Shown here: positions 17,950 through 28,914 of the stretch, piece by piece | How positions within the stretch are numbered: position 1 is the stretch's first letter | Layout of the letters: each line of letters begins with the position of its first letter | DNA from: Ignavibacteriota bacterium | GTDB lineage: Bacteria > Bacteroidota > Ignavibacteria > UBA10030 > UBA6906 | Reading direction: 5' to 3' | NCBI GenBank assembly: GCA_016707525.1 | Contig: JADJHP010000003.1 | Location: forward strand, 372,001 to 436,000 | DNA: 64,000 nt | Notes under the pieces: model-generated | The model's input: only the letters and a program-made list of their open reading frames with translations | Told to the model about the DNA's origin: nothing | Database searches by the model: none | Program-made: the position numbers and the translations under genes

Positions 17950-20900
17950 CGCACAAGCAGAAGCTTGGTCGTCGCAACAAATGCCCCCGCACGTATCCGG
18001 CAGAGGTACACGCCGCTCGGCAACCCGCTGGCATCAAACCTGACCTCGTGATATCCCGCGTCCTCGTTACCATCCTGAAGCACTGCGACCTCCTCGCCGA
18101 TCGTGTTGAACACCACCAGCCGACTATGCGATCGGACTGGAAGCCCGTAGCGGATGGTCGTCGACGGATTGAAAGGATTGGGGTAGTTCTGTTCAAGGAC
18201 CCAGCGCTCCGGGATGTCGTGTCCGTCCCTCCCGGCCGCCACCAGAGCACGCGTGAACGTGCGGGCCTCACTGAACACCCCCCACCCGGTGGGATTCCCC
18301 GCGCGCACACGCCAGTAGTACCTCAGACCATTGCCCGGAATGGCCACCGTCCTGGAAGTATCACTGACGAGTGAATCTACAGCCTTCACGACGAACGTCG
18401 AGTCGATCGCGTATTCCAGCCAATACCGCAACACGTTAGGCCCGGCCTTTCGCCATACGAATGTCAGCGTGTCCCGTGCAATGACGAGATCCCGGGCCGG
18501 CTGCAACAACTGCACTGCCCCGGGAACCGGAAGCCCGGTGATGAAGGTCCATGCCGGAGAGGTGGGGCCGTACACACTGCTGTCAAACCGGGCGGTCACA
18601 CGCCACCAATAGCGTGACGCAAACGACAGGCCCCGAACGCTCACCGTAGAATCAGACGACACGATCTCGCGCAGCGCCGGACCCGGTGTGAAAAGTGATT
18701 CCGGAGCGAGGTGAACGATGAATCCTTGAGACCCTTCCGGTCGCGACCACGCCAGATGTACCGTACTGTCCCCCGTCGACGCACCATCTGCTGGTGCGAT
18801 CAGCGTAGGGATCGCCGGATCCGTCTCGCGGGTCCGGAAGCCCCTGACCTCCGACCACGAACCTGCGCCCGACGCGTTCCTGGCGCGGACACGCCAGCGA
18901 TAGGCCTGTACGTACCTCAGACCGTGAACCGCCAGACTCGTATCCGTAACCAGGGAGTCATCAACAAGGGGTCCGGACCAAGCGGCGCTGTCCGGCGAAA
19001 GCTGTATATGGTACTGCTCTGCGCCCGGCGTGGCGTACCATCGGAACTCAACGGAAGAGAGCAGCCCCACCGCATCGCGCAGGGGTGTCTTGAGCACCGG
19101 CGTAGCGGGAGTGTCGACCCTTGTACGAAATGCCCACACCGGGCCGTACGCACTTGCACCCGTGAGATTCACCGCCCGCACTCGCCAGTACAGCAACGTG
19201 AAGAAGGGAAGTGCGCCGGTCTGACGAACAGTGTCCGTGATCGTCGAATCATTCAGAAGCAAGCCCGCAGCGAATGTCGAATCTGTCGCAAGCTGCACGT
19301 GATATCGTGCAGCTGTCTGTGCGGGATGCCAGCGAAGCTGGAGGTCCACCGCCTGGTCCGGCACATCCGGTTCCGGGTATGCCAGGAGCGGCACGCCCGG
19401 CAAGGGCGGGAGCACCGTGGTGAAGAGTGGCGTCGATCTGAACTCCAACGCATCGGAAACCCGCAGCCCGCCGGGCACTCCAGTCATCACTCCTGCGGCT
19501 CCGGTATACGCCCCTTCCGCGGTGGGGGTGAGGATAACCGACAGGACCCCTGTTGATTCCGGCATCAGGTCGCGTTCTTCTGTGGCAAGCACCAAAGGGT
19601 ATCCGCCGGTAGAATCGGTGCGAAGCATGATCCGCCCCTGAACATGTGCCGGGCGTTCCGCGTGTGGGTTGGTGACCGTGAGCCTGAGCCGCAGCGGGAA
19701 ACCCGCATGCACAACGGATCCACGCACACTGACCCCCGAGCCCGCATCCAGCACATCGATCGAGTCGAGGCGCGGGGCATTCCGTTCGAAGAGCACCGAA
19801 GTGGTCCTGCCGCTGACGAGAGTAACGCCATCCAGCGATCCCCAGTACGTCGTGTCGAATACTGCACCCGTATCAGGAGAGGGCCAGTCCACGCTGCACG
19901 TGTACCCGGTACCCGGCGCCACCGCATAGAACGACACTCTTCCCGAATCATTCGTCGCACCCGATGCCACAAGTTCTCCATCTTCAGCGAAGAGTCGCAC
20001 CAGGCCGCCGGCACCTGCGGGGTCGGCTGACCGGGGGTCGGAGACTGTCACATCGATCGATCGGTCAACAAATACCCATGTCGCGCCGATGCCGCTGTTG
20101 TCCCATACTCCACCTGAGAACACCGTCGTAGCGTCACCGGAGATCGCGACCCTTCCCTGGCGGGCATCCCAGGACCCTCCTGTTCCGACAAGCTTGATGC
20201 CGTATTGGCTCCACGCGCCAGCATCGCGCTTGAATACCCAGAGCGCACCTCGTTGACTATCGTCACGCATTGCCCCGACAACCGCAGTATTGCCATCATC
20301 TGAGAGCGCCACGGAAGACCCGACCCCCGAGTGATAGCCGACATCCCAGGGCACGAGCTTCTCGCCTTGCTGCACCCATGCATTCCCTTCCCGCATGTAG
20401 ACGCGTGCACAACCCGTCAGGCCGCTATCGCCGTTAGCGCCTATAAGGGCGGTATTTCCGTCAGCCGAGATCGACACATCACAACCCTGGTACTGGATCC
20501 CCACGCCTCCCGGGGCGACCACTTTCTCACCCATCTGAGACCATGTATCTCCGTTCCGCGTGAATGTCCAGAATGCCCCGATCTCGGTGCTGTCAGCGCT
20601 CCCACCGACCACCGCGGTGTTCCCATCTGCGGACAGATCGATGCTGCCTCCCTGCGCAGGCCTCTCAGCGGATCCGGACCCCACGAGCTTGGATCCCTGC
20701 TGGATCCAGACCCCGCCGCTCCGGACGAACACCCACACGGCACCGACACGGTTCGAGTCGCCATAGCCTCCAACCAGGGCAGTATTCCCATCGTGAGAAA
20801 GGGCAACATCCCCTCCCTGATTCGACCGATAGGTCGCACCCGACCCGACGAGCTTGCTCCCCTGCTGCACCCATGTCCCGCCCGATCGGACAAAGACCCA

Positions 20901-21293
20901 AGCGGCACCTGTCCCGTAGGAGTCGTTCGTCCCTCCCACGATGATCGTATTTCCATCATGGGATATCGCGACCGATGCGCCTTGATAGGCGTTTTCCTCA
21001 GCCCCTGCTCCGAGAAGCTTCCCACCTTGCTGGACCCAGGCATCATTCTGCCGGACGAAGACCCAGATGCCGCCCTCGCCGTTGTTGTCACCCGGCCCCG
21101 CGATCACGGCCGTTCTTCCATCACCCGAGACGTCGACATCGAGACCCTGACGCGGGTCGCTGGTACTTCCATGCACCAGCAGCTTGTCACCACGCTGCAC
21201 GAATTGACCGGATGCTGTCGTGATCCCAAGGCACAGGACCACCATCAGGAGGAGCGATGATACGTGGGAATTCCATTGACGACGCAATTGCAT
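17946..21293 (-). CDS. Large secreted FG-GAP/fibronectin-III protein with T9SS sorting domain
   Basis: A 1115-residue exported protein. The start at 21293 gives a signal peptide (SSLLLMVVLCLGITTASGQ). Residues about 30-430 hold seven repeats of some 55-62 residues with 'ISHDGNTIIVGG' and 'AAWVFVRSGGTWVQQG', an FG-GAP-like propeller. A carboxypeptidase-regulatory-like segment follows, then four FN3-like domains (for example 'LRWHPAQTAARYHVQLA' and 'FRWYATPGAEQYHIQLS'). The C-terminus 'LEQNYPNPFNPSTTIRYGL ... TTKLLLVR' is a type A sorting signal for type IX secretion. The reading frame is intact, unlike both neighbours. A surface adhesin or binding role is likely; no catalytic site is seen. Confidence 0.88.
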   Translation of the reverse strand: MQLRRQWNSHVSSLLLMVVLCLGITTASGQFVQRGDKLLVHGSTSDPRQGLDVDVSGDGRTAVIAGPGDNNGEGGIWVFVRQNDAWVQQGGKLLGAGAEENAYQGASVAISHDGNTIIVGGTNDSYGTGAAWVFVRSGGTWVQQGSKLVGSGATYRSNQGGDVALSHDGNTALVGGYGDSNRVGAVWVFVRSGGVWIQQGSKLVGSGSAERPAQGGSIDLSADGNTAVVGGSADSTEIGAFWTFTRNGDTWSQMGEKVVAPGGVGIQYQGCDVSISADGNTALIGANGDSGLTGCARVYMREGNAWVQQGEKLVPWDVGYHSGVGSSVALSDDGNTAVVGAMRDDSQRGALWVFKRDAGAWSQYGIKLVGTGGSWDARQGRVAISGDATTVFSGGVWDNSGIGATWVFVDRSIDVTVSDPRSADPAGAGGLVRLFAEDGELVASGATNDSGRVSFYAVAPGTGYTCSVDWPSPDTGAVFDTTYWGSLDGVTLVSGRTTSVLFERNAPRLDSIDVLDAGSGVSVRGSVVHAGFPLRLRLTVTNPHAERPAHVQGRIMLRTDSTGGYPLVLATEERDLMPESTGVLSVILTPTAEGAYTGAAGVMTGVPGGLRVSDALEFRSTPLFTTVLPPLPGVPLLAYPEPDVPDQAVDLQLRWHPAQTAARYHVQLATDSTFAAGLLLNDSTITDTVRQTGALPFFTLLYWRVRAVNLTGASAYGPVWAFRTRVDTPATPVLKTPLRDAVGLLSSVEFRWYATPGAEQYHIQLSPDSAAWSGPLVDDSLVTDTSLAVHGLRYVQAYRWRVRARNASGAGSWSEVRGFRTRETDPAIPTLIAPADGASTGDSTVHLAWSRPEGSQGFIVHLAPESLFTPGPALREIVSSDSTVSVRGLSFASRYWWRVTARFDSSVYGPTSPAWTFITGLPVPGAVQLLQPARDLVIARDTLTFVWRKAGPNVLRYWLEYAIDSTFVVKAVDSLVSDTSRTVAIPGNGLRYYWRVRAGNPTGWGVFSEARTFTRALVAAGRDGHDIPERWVLEQNYPNPFNPSTTIRYGLPVRSHSRLVVFNTIGEEVAVLQDGNEDAGYHEVRFDASGLPSGVYLCRIRAGAFVATTKLLLVR

Positions 21294-21412
21294 GGGAAAC
21301 ACCTTTTCGCCAGGACACACCGTATGTACCACAAAGGATCGAGATATCAATGTCAGCAGCCACGACCGTTGTGGGGTCGGCATGATGACATGCGCCCGGT
21401 CTGTCATCCGGG

Positions 21413-23531
21413 TCACTTGACGAGCAACAGCCTTTTGACCATGTTGCCTTTCGGCGACTGCAACACCAGCAGGTAGGTACCGGAGGACTGCGCCGCCCCG
21501 TGATCATTGCGGGCATCCCACGTCACGCGCGTCGGTGCAGCCATATCCAACCCGGCAGTATCGAAGGTACGGACGAGCTGGCCAAGAATGTTATAGATGC
21601 GCAGACTCACTTCGTCAGGTTTCACACCCGAAGGCAGCCGCACACTGATCACCGTTGACGCATTGAACGGATTGGGGTAGACTGCGAGCAGGGAATCCTG
21701 GGTAAGAACACAGCCTTCGGGTCCTGAACTGCCGTCGTGCCACCCGATTCATCCCGGCACGTTTTGCAGGCTGGGAGCGTATCATTGGGTTCGAGTGCCA
21801 GGAATGCGGTGAATTTCGAAAGTACCCTCTCGCGGACGCTGAGTGAGACGATCTGCTGTGTGAGGGAAGGTGTTGAGGGTTGCGATTCCAGGAACGCGAT
21901 GTGTGCGCTGGCCCAGGCCTGCGCGAGAGTGGAATCGCCAGTTCGTCGTGGCGAGTCCGGAATGACGAATCGCTTGACCTCAGGCACCCCCCCCCGTAGA
22001 ATTCCCACCTCTACCTCGAACGGCAGATCACCGTAGAACCTCCCCACCTGAATGTACGAAGCGTCGAGGGCCAGGCTCTGGTCAGACACCCGATACCGTG
22101 CCGTTGCGAGGCCATCGGCAACGGATGTGTGGACATCCAGTGCTTCGATCGTGCCACGCAGATACGGAAGGACACCCTTCAACAGCGGTGCAAATTCCAC
22201 AGTGTAGGATGTCGCGGCGACAATATACCCTTGGTCATGTCACTGAGGTTCAGAAAGAGATAATCGTTGCGAGTAGGACCCTGTTCACATGGCGTGCTAC
22301 TTACGGCCGGCGAAGCTCACTATGTTCACTGTCGCATCCGCAGGCAGTCCCTGTCGGATCTCCGCCAGGACAGGGTTCGCCTTGAGCGGGTCGGTGTACT
22401 CGGCGGATGCGGAGACAAGAAGGATCGTACCGCGGTTGCCGTACTCACTGATGAAAGTTCCTGCATCGAGAAGAAGAGCCTTCAATGATGATGTCCCCGA
22501 TAGCCGGTACTCGTCGATCCGGGAAAAGAGGTATTCGATCCCATCTGAAGAGCCGGGGAGCCAGCCTTCATTGACCCTCTGCAGACCCTGCTTTCCTGCG
22601 AAGATGACGGCAAGCGAATCCTCGGCAGTGCACAGCAGATCGAGTTCAGACCGTGGAAGCCGGAACGTGGGCGGCCGAACGTTCGTCGCCAGACTGTCAT
22701 AGGCCACAACGACGGCGATCTTCCGGGGCGCGACGAAGTCCATGATCGTCGATGGGGTCAGGCCCAACTGGTAGAAGCCTTCGTTCCCGCGCCGGAACAC
22801 GGAGAGGAAGACGGAATCAGTTGAAGGTCGATCCATCGAGACGGAAAGCTGGCCGAGTGCGTTCAAGGCCGTTGATGGCAACTCTGCTTGAAGTACTGCC
22901 CCTGAGGCGGAGTCCGTGACCGTCTGGAACTGGATCCCGGGTATCTCGTTGATCCTCGCGGCGTTGTACAGGCTATCCGGCTTATAACGCACTCTGAACA
23001 TCGGCGGGCCATACCGGGAGGCCTTCAAGATATTCAAGCCCCCGAAGAGGCGCGCCCAGGTCATCGGGATCACATGAGGATCATGACCCGCCGCGTAGCA
23101 TCGCCGGGCAATGGATAGACCCTGAGGGAGTAACTGGAGGATCCGGTCTTTGTAAGGGGGCGGAAGGCGGGGTCGTCTCCGCTACGATCCTTCAGATGTT
23201 GATGCGGTCCAGCGGTCGAGGATGGTCCCGCAGTCTGCTGATCGACCCAGAGCCAGAGGTCCGTCACCGCCGCGCCGGCGGGAAGTGGGAAGTTCAGTTG
23301 CACCTCAACGCTATCAGCGCTGGAAAAGTTGAGACCCTTTGCGGAAAAGAGCAGGTAGAGGTCGCACTGGAGAAATGCCCCGTGGGGACGCAGGACGACT
23401 GTTGCATTATTGATCGTCCCGGTGCCGTATTTCCACGTCTGCTGCGGATGCTGGACGTAGAATGACACGTACTGAGCGGTGAGCGGTGTGGCAAGGAACA
23501 GGGCGGTAAGGAGAATAGCGATGCGCTTCAT
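21413..23531 (-). pseudogene. VIT-domain exported protein with T9SS tail, broken into several frames
   Basis: The gene begins at 23531 with a good signal peptide (MKRIAILLTALFLATPLTAQ) and a VIT domain ('VQLNFPLPAGAAVTDLWLW' and 'SYSLRVYPLPGDATRRVMI'). Frame breaks occur around 23170-23200, at 23070, at about 22297 (in-frame TAG), at about 22215 and at about 21700. Between them the coding sense continues: a von-Willebrand-A-like stretch ('RGTILLVSASAEYTDPL'), then a C-terminal region, and finally a sorting domain ('LAVYPNPFNASTVI ... MVKRLLLVK') ending at 21413. At least five separate disruptions make a true pseudogene more likely than sequencing error. An intact homolog would be about 680 residues. 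Confidence 0.78.
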
Positions 23532-23660
23532 GGGCCCCCCTAAAGGCAGTTGATCGGATCGCAAACCGTTATTCTTCAATGTACGGCGCAACTTCGCGAG
23601 AGTCAATCTTGCGCCCGTGCGGAATCGCCCGTGGTCCCGATGGAGCAAGGACTCGATCCA

Positions 23661-23695
23661 AAAGAAAGGCACACCCTCCTCAGGGAGGGTGTGCC
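23661..23695 (-). terminator. Rho-independent terminator of the SGLT-like symporter gene
   Basis: A 12-bp perfect stem GGCACACCCTCC / GGAGGGTGTGCC (23668-23679 with 23684-23695) and a four-base loop are followed on the minus strand by TTTCTTTT. It lies directly after the symporter stop at 23717. Confidence 0.8.
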
Positions 23696-23716
23696 CTATG
23701 TCAAGATGCGTTTCGC

Positions 23717-25496
23717 TCAGCCGACGAAGTACAGATATCCGGCGATGATGACCACGAGGACAACGGCCGATGTGACGATATCGCGCCAATCCCAGCTTGC
23801 GGCCGAATCCAGCTTGTGCTGGTCTGTCCGCGTGCCGAACGACAGGTTCTGGATCTTCGCGTAGTCGGGTGCCGCCGTCATATAACTCACGCCCACCATG
23901 ACGAGGGCCGAGACGAGTGTGATCAGGATGCTGAAGTACTGGAAGTTGATGTTCTGCACGATCCACAACATGCTCCCGGGGGCATACACATCCTTCATCC
24001 CCAGCGTCACGGGGGTGTCCACCAGCAGACGGAAGATCCCGAGCACGAATCCGATGATCAACGCCCAGAGGCAACCCTTCGCATTGAGCCGCTTCCAGAA
24101 GACACCGAAGAAAAAGACCACAAAGATCGGTGGGGCCAGGTAACTTTGCACCGATTGCAGGTAAACGTACAACCCCGACGCACCTTTGATCACAGGAATC
24201 CATGCCAGAGCGATCACGGTCAGCACGACGGTCGCGATCCGGCCCATCCGGACCAGTTCGGCCTCTGTCGCCTTCGGACGGAGCTTCTCGTAGATATCCA
24301 CCGTGAACAGCGTTGATGATGCATTGAACACGCCGGCCAGCGAACTCATCAAAGCCGACAGCAGCCCTGCCACCACGATCCCCCGTAATCCGGTCGGGAG
24401 CAGGTGCTGGACCAGCAGCGGAAATGCCGCCTGTGCGGCCTCTGTCGCTTTCCCCGTTGCCGGGTCATACATGACCTCCAGGCCGGGAACCTTGCCACTC
24501 TTTGCGAGAGCGAACGCGATCAGTCCGGGGATGATGAAGAGATAGACCGGGAAGAGCTTCAGGATCGCTGCAAAGAGTGACCCGCGCCGTGCGATCTTTT
24601 CGTTCGGAGCACCCAGGGCACGCTGCACGATATACTGGTCCGTGCACCAGTACCACAGTCCGATCACCGGAGCACAGATCGCCATGCCCAGCCACGGGAA
24701 CTCGGTGTTGAAGTACCACGCCTGCTTCACCAGCGCACCGGCGGTTGTACTCGATCACGGGAGACCAGGTACCCTCAACGCCCACGGGTATCAGCGGCTT
24801 CCAGAGATTGAACATCTCCGATCCGGCAATGAGCCTCAATTCGCTCCATCCGCCAAGCTCGATGAGACCGTAGATCGTGAGTAGCGCCGAACCGATGATC
24901 AGGATGACCACCTGGATCGCGTCGCCATAGGCGACAGCGCGCATGCCACCAAGGACGGTATAGAGGCCGGTCAGCACGATCACCAGGACCGACCCGATCC
25001 AGAAGCTGTCGACAACGACCCCGGCGATCGTGACCTGCATCTCCGGGAGCAACGTGCCGAACACGACGCCTCCGGCAAAGATGCCGACGGCGATCTTGGT
25101 GACGATGAACGCGATCAGCGATGCGATGGAAAGCACGTAGCGGGAGTGAACGGAGAAGCGTCGCTCGAGGAACTCCGGCATCGTGAAGACGAGCGAACGC
25201 GCATAGAACGGCACGAGTACCCATGCCAGCACCAACAGGCACCAGCCATGGAACTCATAGTGCGCCATGGTGACGCCATCGCGCGCGCCCGATCCGGCAA
25301 GGCCGACAATATGCTCCGAGCCGATATTCGAAGCAAAAATGGACGCGCCGATCAGCCACCAGCCGAGGTTTCTTCCGGCCAGAAAGTAGTCTGCGGTCTC
25401 ATCCTTCCCTTTTCTGATCACCCACCATGCTACGCCAAGGAGGATGGCGAAATATGCGCCGAGCGCAAACCAGTCCCAAAATTGAAAGGTTCCCAT
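23717..25496 (-). CDS. SGLT-like sodium:sugar symporter (SSS family), frameshifted
   Basis: The frame from 25496 gives the N-terminal half of an SSS transporter ('YFLAGRNLGWWLIGASIFASNIGSEHIVGLAGSGA', a segment typical of the Na+/glucose SGLT branch). At about 24744-24750, after 'TWSPVIEY', sense continues in another frame with 'TAGALVKQAWYFN' and 'LWYWCTDQYIVQRAL', the SGLT signature, to the stop at 23717. One inserted or deleted base joins both parts to about 592 residues. The start is ATG 25496. A terminator follows. Substrate is probably a sugar, by family. The break may be an assembly error, because both halves are otherwise well conserved. Confidence 0.85.
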
Positions 25497-25565
25497 GAAA
25501 TACGATCCGATCGTGATTGGCTGCCGCTGTGGAGGCCCCCCTCACATGAAAAGTGCATCGGATTC

Positions 25566-25578
25566 TTGATTAAATCAA
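25566..25578. promoter_or_regulatory. Palindrome upstream of the SGLT-like gene
   Basis: TTGATT-A-AATCAA is a perfect 13-bp palindrome about 70 bp upstream of the symporter start, within an A/T-rich stretch. It could be an operator. No other copy was noticed nearby. Confidence 0.3.
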
Positions 25579-25695
25579 GGGTGAAACGGTTTTATTTTTC
25601 AAAAGGAAGGGTCGCGGAGCAAGTACGGACAGGGATGCGGAAGGGTGAAGCACGGAAGAAGAAGAAAAAGATGAAGGAGGAGGGAGCACACCCAT

Positions 25696-25730
25696 GCACT
25701 CCGGTGGGATCGGGGATCCCACCGGAGTGC
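25696..25730 (-). terminator. Terminator of the RND efflux operon
   Basis: A 16-bp perfect stem GCACTCCGGTGGGATC / GATCCCACCGGAGTGC closes a GGG loop, 10 bp after the stop of the RND permease gene. Downstream on the minus strand the sequence is pyrimidine-rich with TTTTTCTTCTTCTT. Confidence 0.75.
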
Positions 25731-25740
25731 CAGAACACTG

Positions 25741-28700
25741 TTACGAGGCGAGTTCGCCGTCGGTGGCCGTCTTCTTGCGGAAGCGCGAGAACAGTCCGGA
25801 AGGCTTCGCAAAGAACGCGGGGATGCTCTTTCTCAACTCTTCCACCTTCAGATACACCACCGGCACAACGATCAGCGTCAGGAACAACGAACTCGTCAAC
25901 CCACCGATCAGTGCCCATGCAAGGCCGGACTTCCACTCCGACCCGGATGACCTGGACAGTGCGATCGGCAGCATACCGAAGATCATGGTCAGTGTCGTCA
26001 TGAGGATCGGCCGCATGCGGGCGCGGGCTGCTTCCAGGAGCGCATCGTACACCGACAGCCCCTGATCCTCTCGTGTCGAATTCGTACGGTCGACGAGCAG
26101 GATGGCATTCTTGGCTACAAGGCCCATGAGCATGATGATACCGAGCATGGTGAAGATACTAAGCGCTTTGCCCGTCACCGCCAATGCCACCATGGCACCC
26201 ACCATGGCCAGCGGCAACGAGAAGAGCACGACGAACGGATACACATACGAGTCGTAGAGCGCCACCATGATCAGATAGATGAACAGAATACCCACGAACA
26301 TGGCAAGGAACAGGCTCGTGAATCCTTCCGCACGCATCTTTTCCATGCCCAGGTACGTCAGGGAGATCCCTTCGGGCAACTTCACCGAGGCGATCTTCGT
26401 TTTGAAGTCCTCCATGATCGTACCCGTGGCACGGCCAAGCGTTTCACCGCTCACATAGATGACCCCGATACGGTCGCGACGCTCGAGCTTCGTCGGGCCC
26501 GCCCCCTGGGACACGGTCGCGAACTGCTTCAGCTCCACCTGCTGCCCGCGCGCATTCATGAACGCGATGCTGCCGATGTCGTCGGTCCGCGTCCTGTTGA
26601 ATTCGTCGAACTGGATCCGGATGTCATACTCCGTGGTCCCGTCGCGATACTTGGACTCGTCGTCGCCGGTGAGCGCCACACGCAGGGTCGATCCCACATC
26701 CGCGATGCTCAGGCCCAACTGGGACATCTTCGCACGGTCGATCTCCACCCGCATCTCCGGCTTGGACGTCTCCGACGACAAACGCACGTCGGTGGTACCC
26801 GACACGCTTTTGAGCACATCGGACACCTGGATGGCCGCGCGGCTGATCGACGCGTTGTCGGTCCCATAGATCCCGATCTGGAGCGCCGACTGGTTGGCAG
26901 AGCCGAACATACCGATCGGCAGGACGTACGCCTTCACCCCGGGGATCTCAAAGAGCTGGCGCTTGATCTCCTCACCGACCTCGGTGGTGGAGCGCTTCCG
27001 CCGGTTCTTCGGCACGAGGGCAACGTTCAATTGGGTCAGGTTATTGCTCGAGAACGTGAGCGAACCGGACTCCTGGGAGCCGACGCCCGTGAACACTTTT
27101 TCCACTTCGGGCATCCCCGCCAGGATCTTCTCGATGCGCAACGTGGTCTGATTGTTGTCTTCGATGCTCGTTCCCGGGGGCATTTCCACAGAGACGCTGA
27201 ACTCGCCACGGTCGGCGACCGGCATGAACTCGTTCCCGATGAAGCCGAACGGCACGAGGAGCATCGCCAGGAAGAACAGCACCGTGGTCGCGATGAAGAC
27301 CTTTCCCTTGTGATGGAGCGACCATGCGATGATGAGCTGATAGAATGCCGTGAACCCGTGATAGAACTTCTCGAACGCCAGCGCGAACCGTCCGAGCAGC
27401 GTCCGTTCCGTGAGGCGCTCCTGCCTCGCGAAGCGCGATGCAAGCAACGGGGTGATCGTGAACGACACGAACAAGCTGGTCAGCGTAGCACCCACAACGA
27501 CCAGGGCATATTGCCGCATGATCTGGCCCACCACACCGCTCACCAGGGACAGCGGCAGAAACACGACCACATCCACCATGGTGATGGAAAGTGCCGCGAA
27601 GCCGATCTCATTCCGTCCGGTGAGCGCCGCCGAACGGGGCTCCTCCCCCTTTTCCAGGTGATGGTAGATATTTTCCAGCACCACAATGGAGTCGTCCACA
27701 AGGATACCGATCACCAGTGACATGCCCAGCAGGGTCATGAGGTTCAGCGAGAAACCCATGGCATACATGAACCCGAAGGTCGTGATCAACGATGCCGGGA
27801 TGGCAACGAGCACGATGACCGAGTTCCGGACACTGTGGAGAAACAGCAGCATGACGATGGCCACCATCACCACGGCAAGGGCAAGGTCCTCTTTCACCGC
27901 ATTCGCAGCTTCAAGCGTAAAGGTCGAGCTATCCTGGGCGATGGTGAAGACGATCCCCTGCGCGGCATACTCCTTCTGGATCTTCTCCAGCTCCTTGTGA
28001 AGGAGTTTGCTGACCTCAACGGCGTTGCCGTCGGACTGTTTCACGGCCTGGATGCCAATGGCCGTGATGCCGTTCACCCGGTTGATCAGGGAGTAGTCCT
28101 TCAGGCCATCCTGGACTTCCGCCACATCGCCGAGGCGGATATCGCCGCCCTGTTTCGAGCGCCCGACGACCAGTTCCTGGAGCTCATTGATGGACTTGAA
28201 TTTGCCGGCGATACGGACGACGAATTCCGCATCCGTGTCTTTGAACTTGCCGGTCGGGAAATCCATGTTGGCACTGCGCACCGCACCGAGAACCTGCATC
28301 ACGGAGAGCCCATAGGACCGCAGTTTGGAGGCATTCAGGTTCACCTTGATCTCGCGCTCGTCCCCGCCCGAGAGCGACACCTGGGCGACACCCGCCACCT
28401 GGGAAAGCCGCGGTTGGATCCGGTCCTTCACGAACTGATAGAACTCCCGGGAATCCATGTTGCTCGTGATCCCCATGCGGAGGACCGGGATCTCGTCGAA
28501 CGAGATCTTCGAGACCGTCGGCTGCTTTGCATCGGTCGGCAGCCTCGAGAGGACCGCATTCACCTTGCGCGCAGCGTCCTGGACGACGAAGTCGATGATC
28601 GCATCCTGCTTGAATTCGATGATGACGAGGGACATCCCCTCGAACGAACTCGACCGGACGTTATCGATCTTGTCGATGCCCGATACGGCGTCTTCAATGA

Positions 28701-28896
28701 TCTTGCTGACATTGTTCTCGACCTCGTACGGCGAGGCGCCGGGATAGACCGTGGTGATGGTCACCACGGGGATCGACATCTTCGGCAGCAGTTCGTAGTT
28801 CAGCTGCACGTAACTGAAAAGGCCGAGCACCGCGAGGACGCTAAACACCACCACCACGAGCGTCGGCCGTTTGATAGAAAGTTCTGTGATCGTCAT
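25741..28896 (-). CDS. RND-family multidrug efflux permease (AcrB/HAE1 type)
   Basis: A 1051-residue inner-membrane protein of the resistance-nodulation-division family, the usual length for a proton-driven AcrB-like pump. The first transmembrane helix ('ITELSIKRPTLVVVVFSVLAVLG') and 'PVVTITTVYPGASPYEVE' are typical of HAE1 pumps. The large loops pair after helices 1 and 7, and 'LVIGILVDDSIVVLENIYHH' in helix 4 holds the acidic pair needed for proton transfer. The C-terminal 'GLVAKNAILLVDRTN' is another hallmark. It follows genes for the adaptor, the TolC-like channel and a TetR regulator in one operon, so the complex spans both membranes. Exported compound unknown. Confidence 0.95.
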   Translation of the reverse strand: MTITELSIKRPTLVVVVFSVLAVLGLFSYVQLNYELLPKMSIPVVTITTVYPGASPYEVENNVSKIIEDAVSGIDKIDNVRSSSFEGMSLVIIEFKQDAIIDFVVQDAARKVNAVLSRLPTDAKQPTVSKISFDEIPVLRMGITSNMDSREFYQFVKDRIQPRLSQVAGVAQVSLSGGDEREIKVNLNASKLRSYGLSVMQVLGAVRSANMDFPTGKFKDTDAEFVVRIAGKFKSINELQELVVGRSKQGGDIRLGDVAEVQDGLKDYSLINRVNGITAIGIQAVKQSDGNAVEVSKLLHKELEKIQKEYAAQGIVFTIAQDSSTFTLEAANAVKEDLALAVVMVAIVMLLFLHSVRNSVIVLVAIPASLITTFGFMYAMGFSLNLMTLLGMSLVIGILVDDSIVVLENIYHHLEKGEEPRSAALTGRNEIGFAALSITMVDVVVFLPLSLVSGVVGQIMRQYALVVVGATLTSLFVSFTITPLLASRFARQERLTERTLLGRFALAFEKFYHGFTAFYQLIIAWSLHHKGKVFIATTVLFFLAMLLVPFGFIGNEFMPVADRGEFSVSVEMPPGTSIEDNNQTTLRIEKILAGMPEVEKVFTGVGSQESGSLTFSSNNLTQLNVALVPKNRRKRSTTEVGEEIKRQLFEIPGVKAYVLPIGMFGSANQSALQIGIYGTDNASISRAAIQVSDVLKSVSGTTDVRLSSETSKPEMRVEIDRAKMSQLGLSIADVGSTLRVALTGDDESKYRDGTTEYDIRIQFDEFNRTRTDDIGSIAFMNARGQQVELKQFATVSQGAGPTKLERRDRIGVIYVSGETLGRATGTIMEDFKTKIASVKLPEGISLTYLGMEKMRAEGFTSLFLAMFVGILFIYLIMVALYDSYVYPFVVLFSLPLAMVGAMVALAVTGKALSIFTMLGIIMLMGLVAKNAILLVDRTNSTREDQGLSVYDALLEAARARMRPILMTTLTMIFGMLPIALSRSSGSEWKSGLAWALIGGLTSSLFLTLIVVPVVYLKVEELRKSIPAFFAKPSGLFSRFRKKTATDGELAS

Positions 28897-28914
28897 GTTT
28901 TCAGGTCCTTGCCG

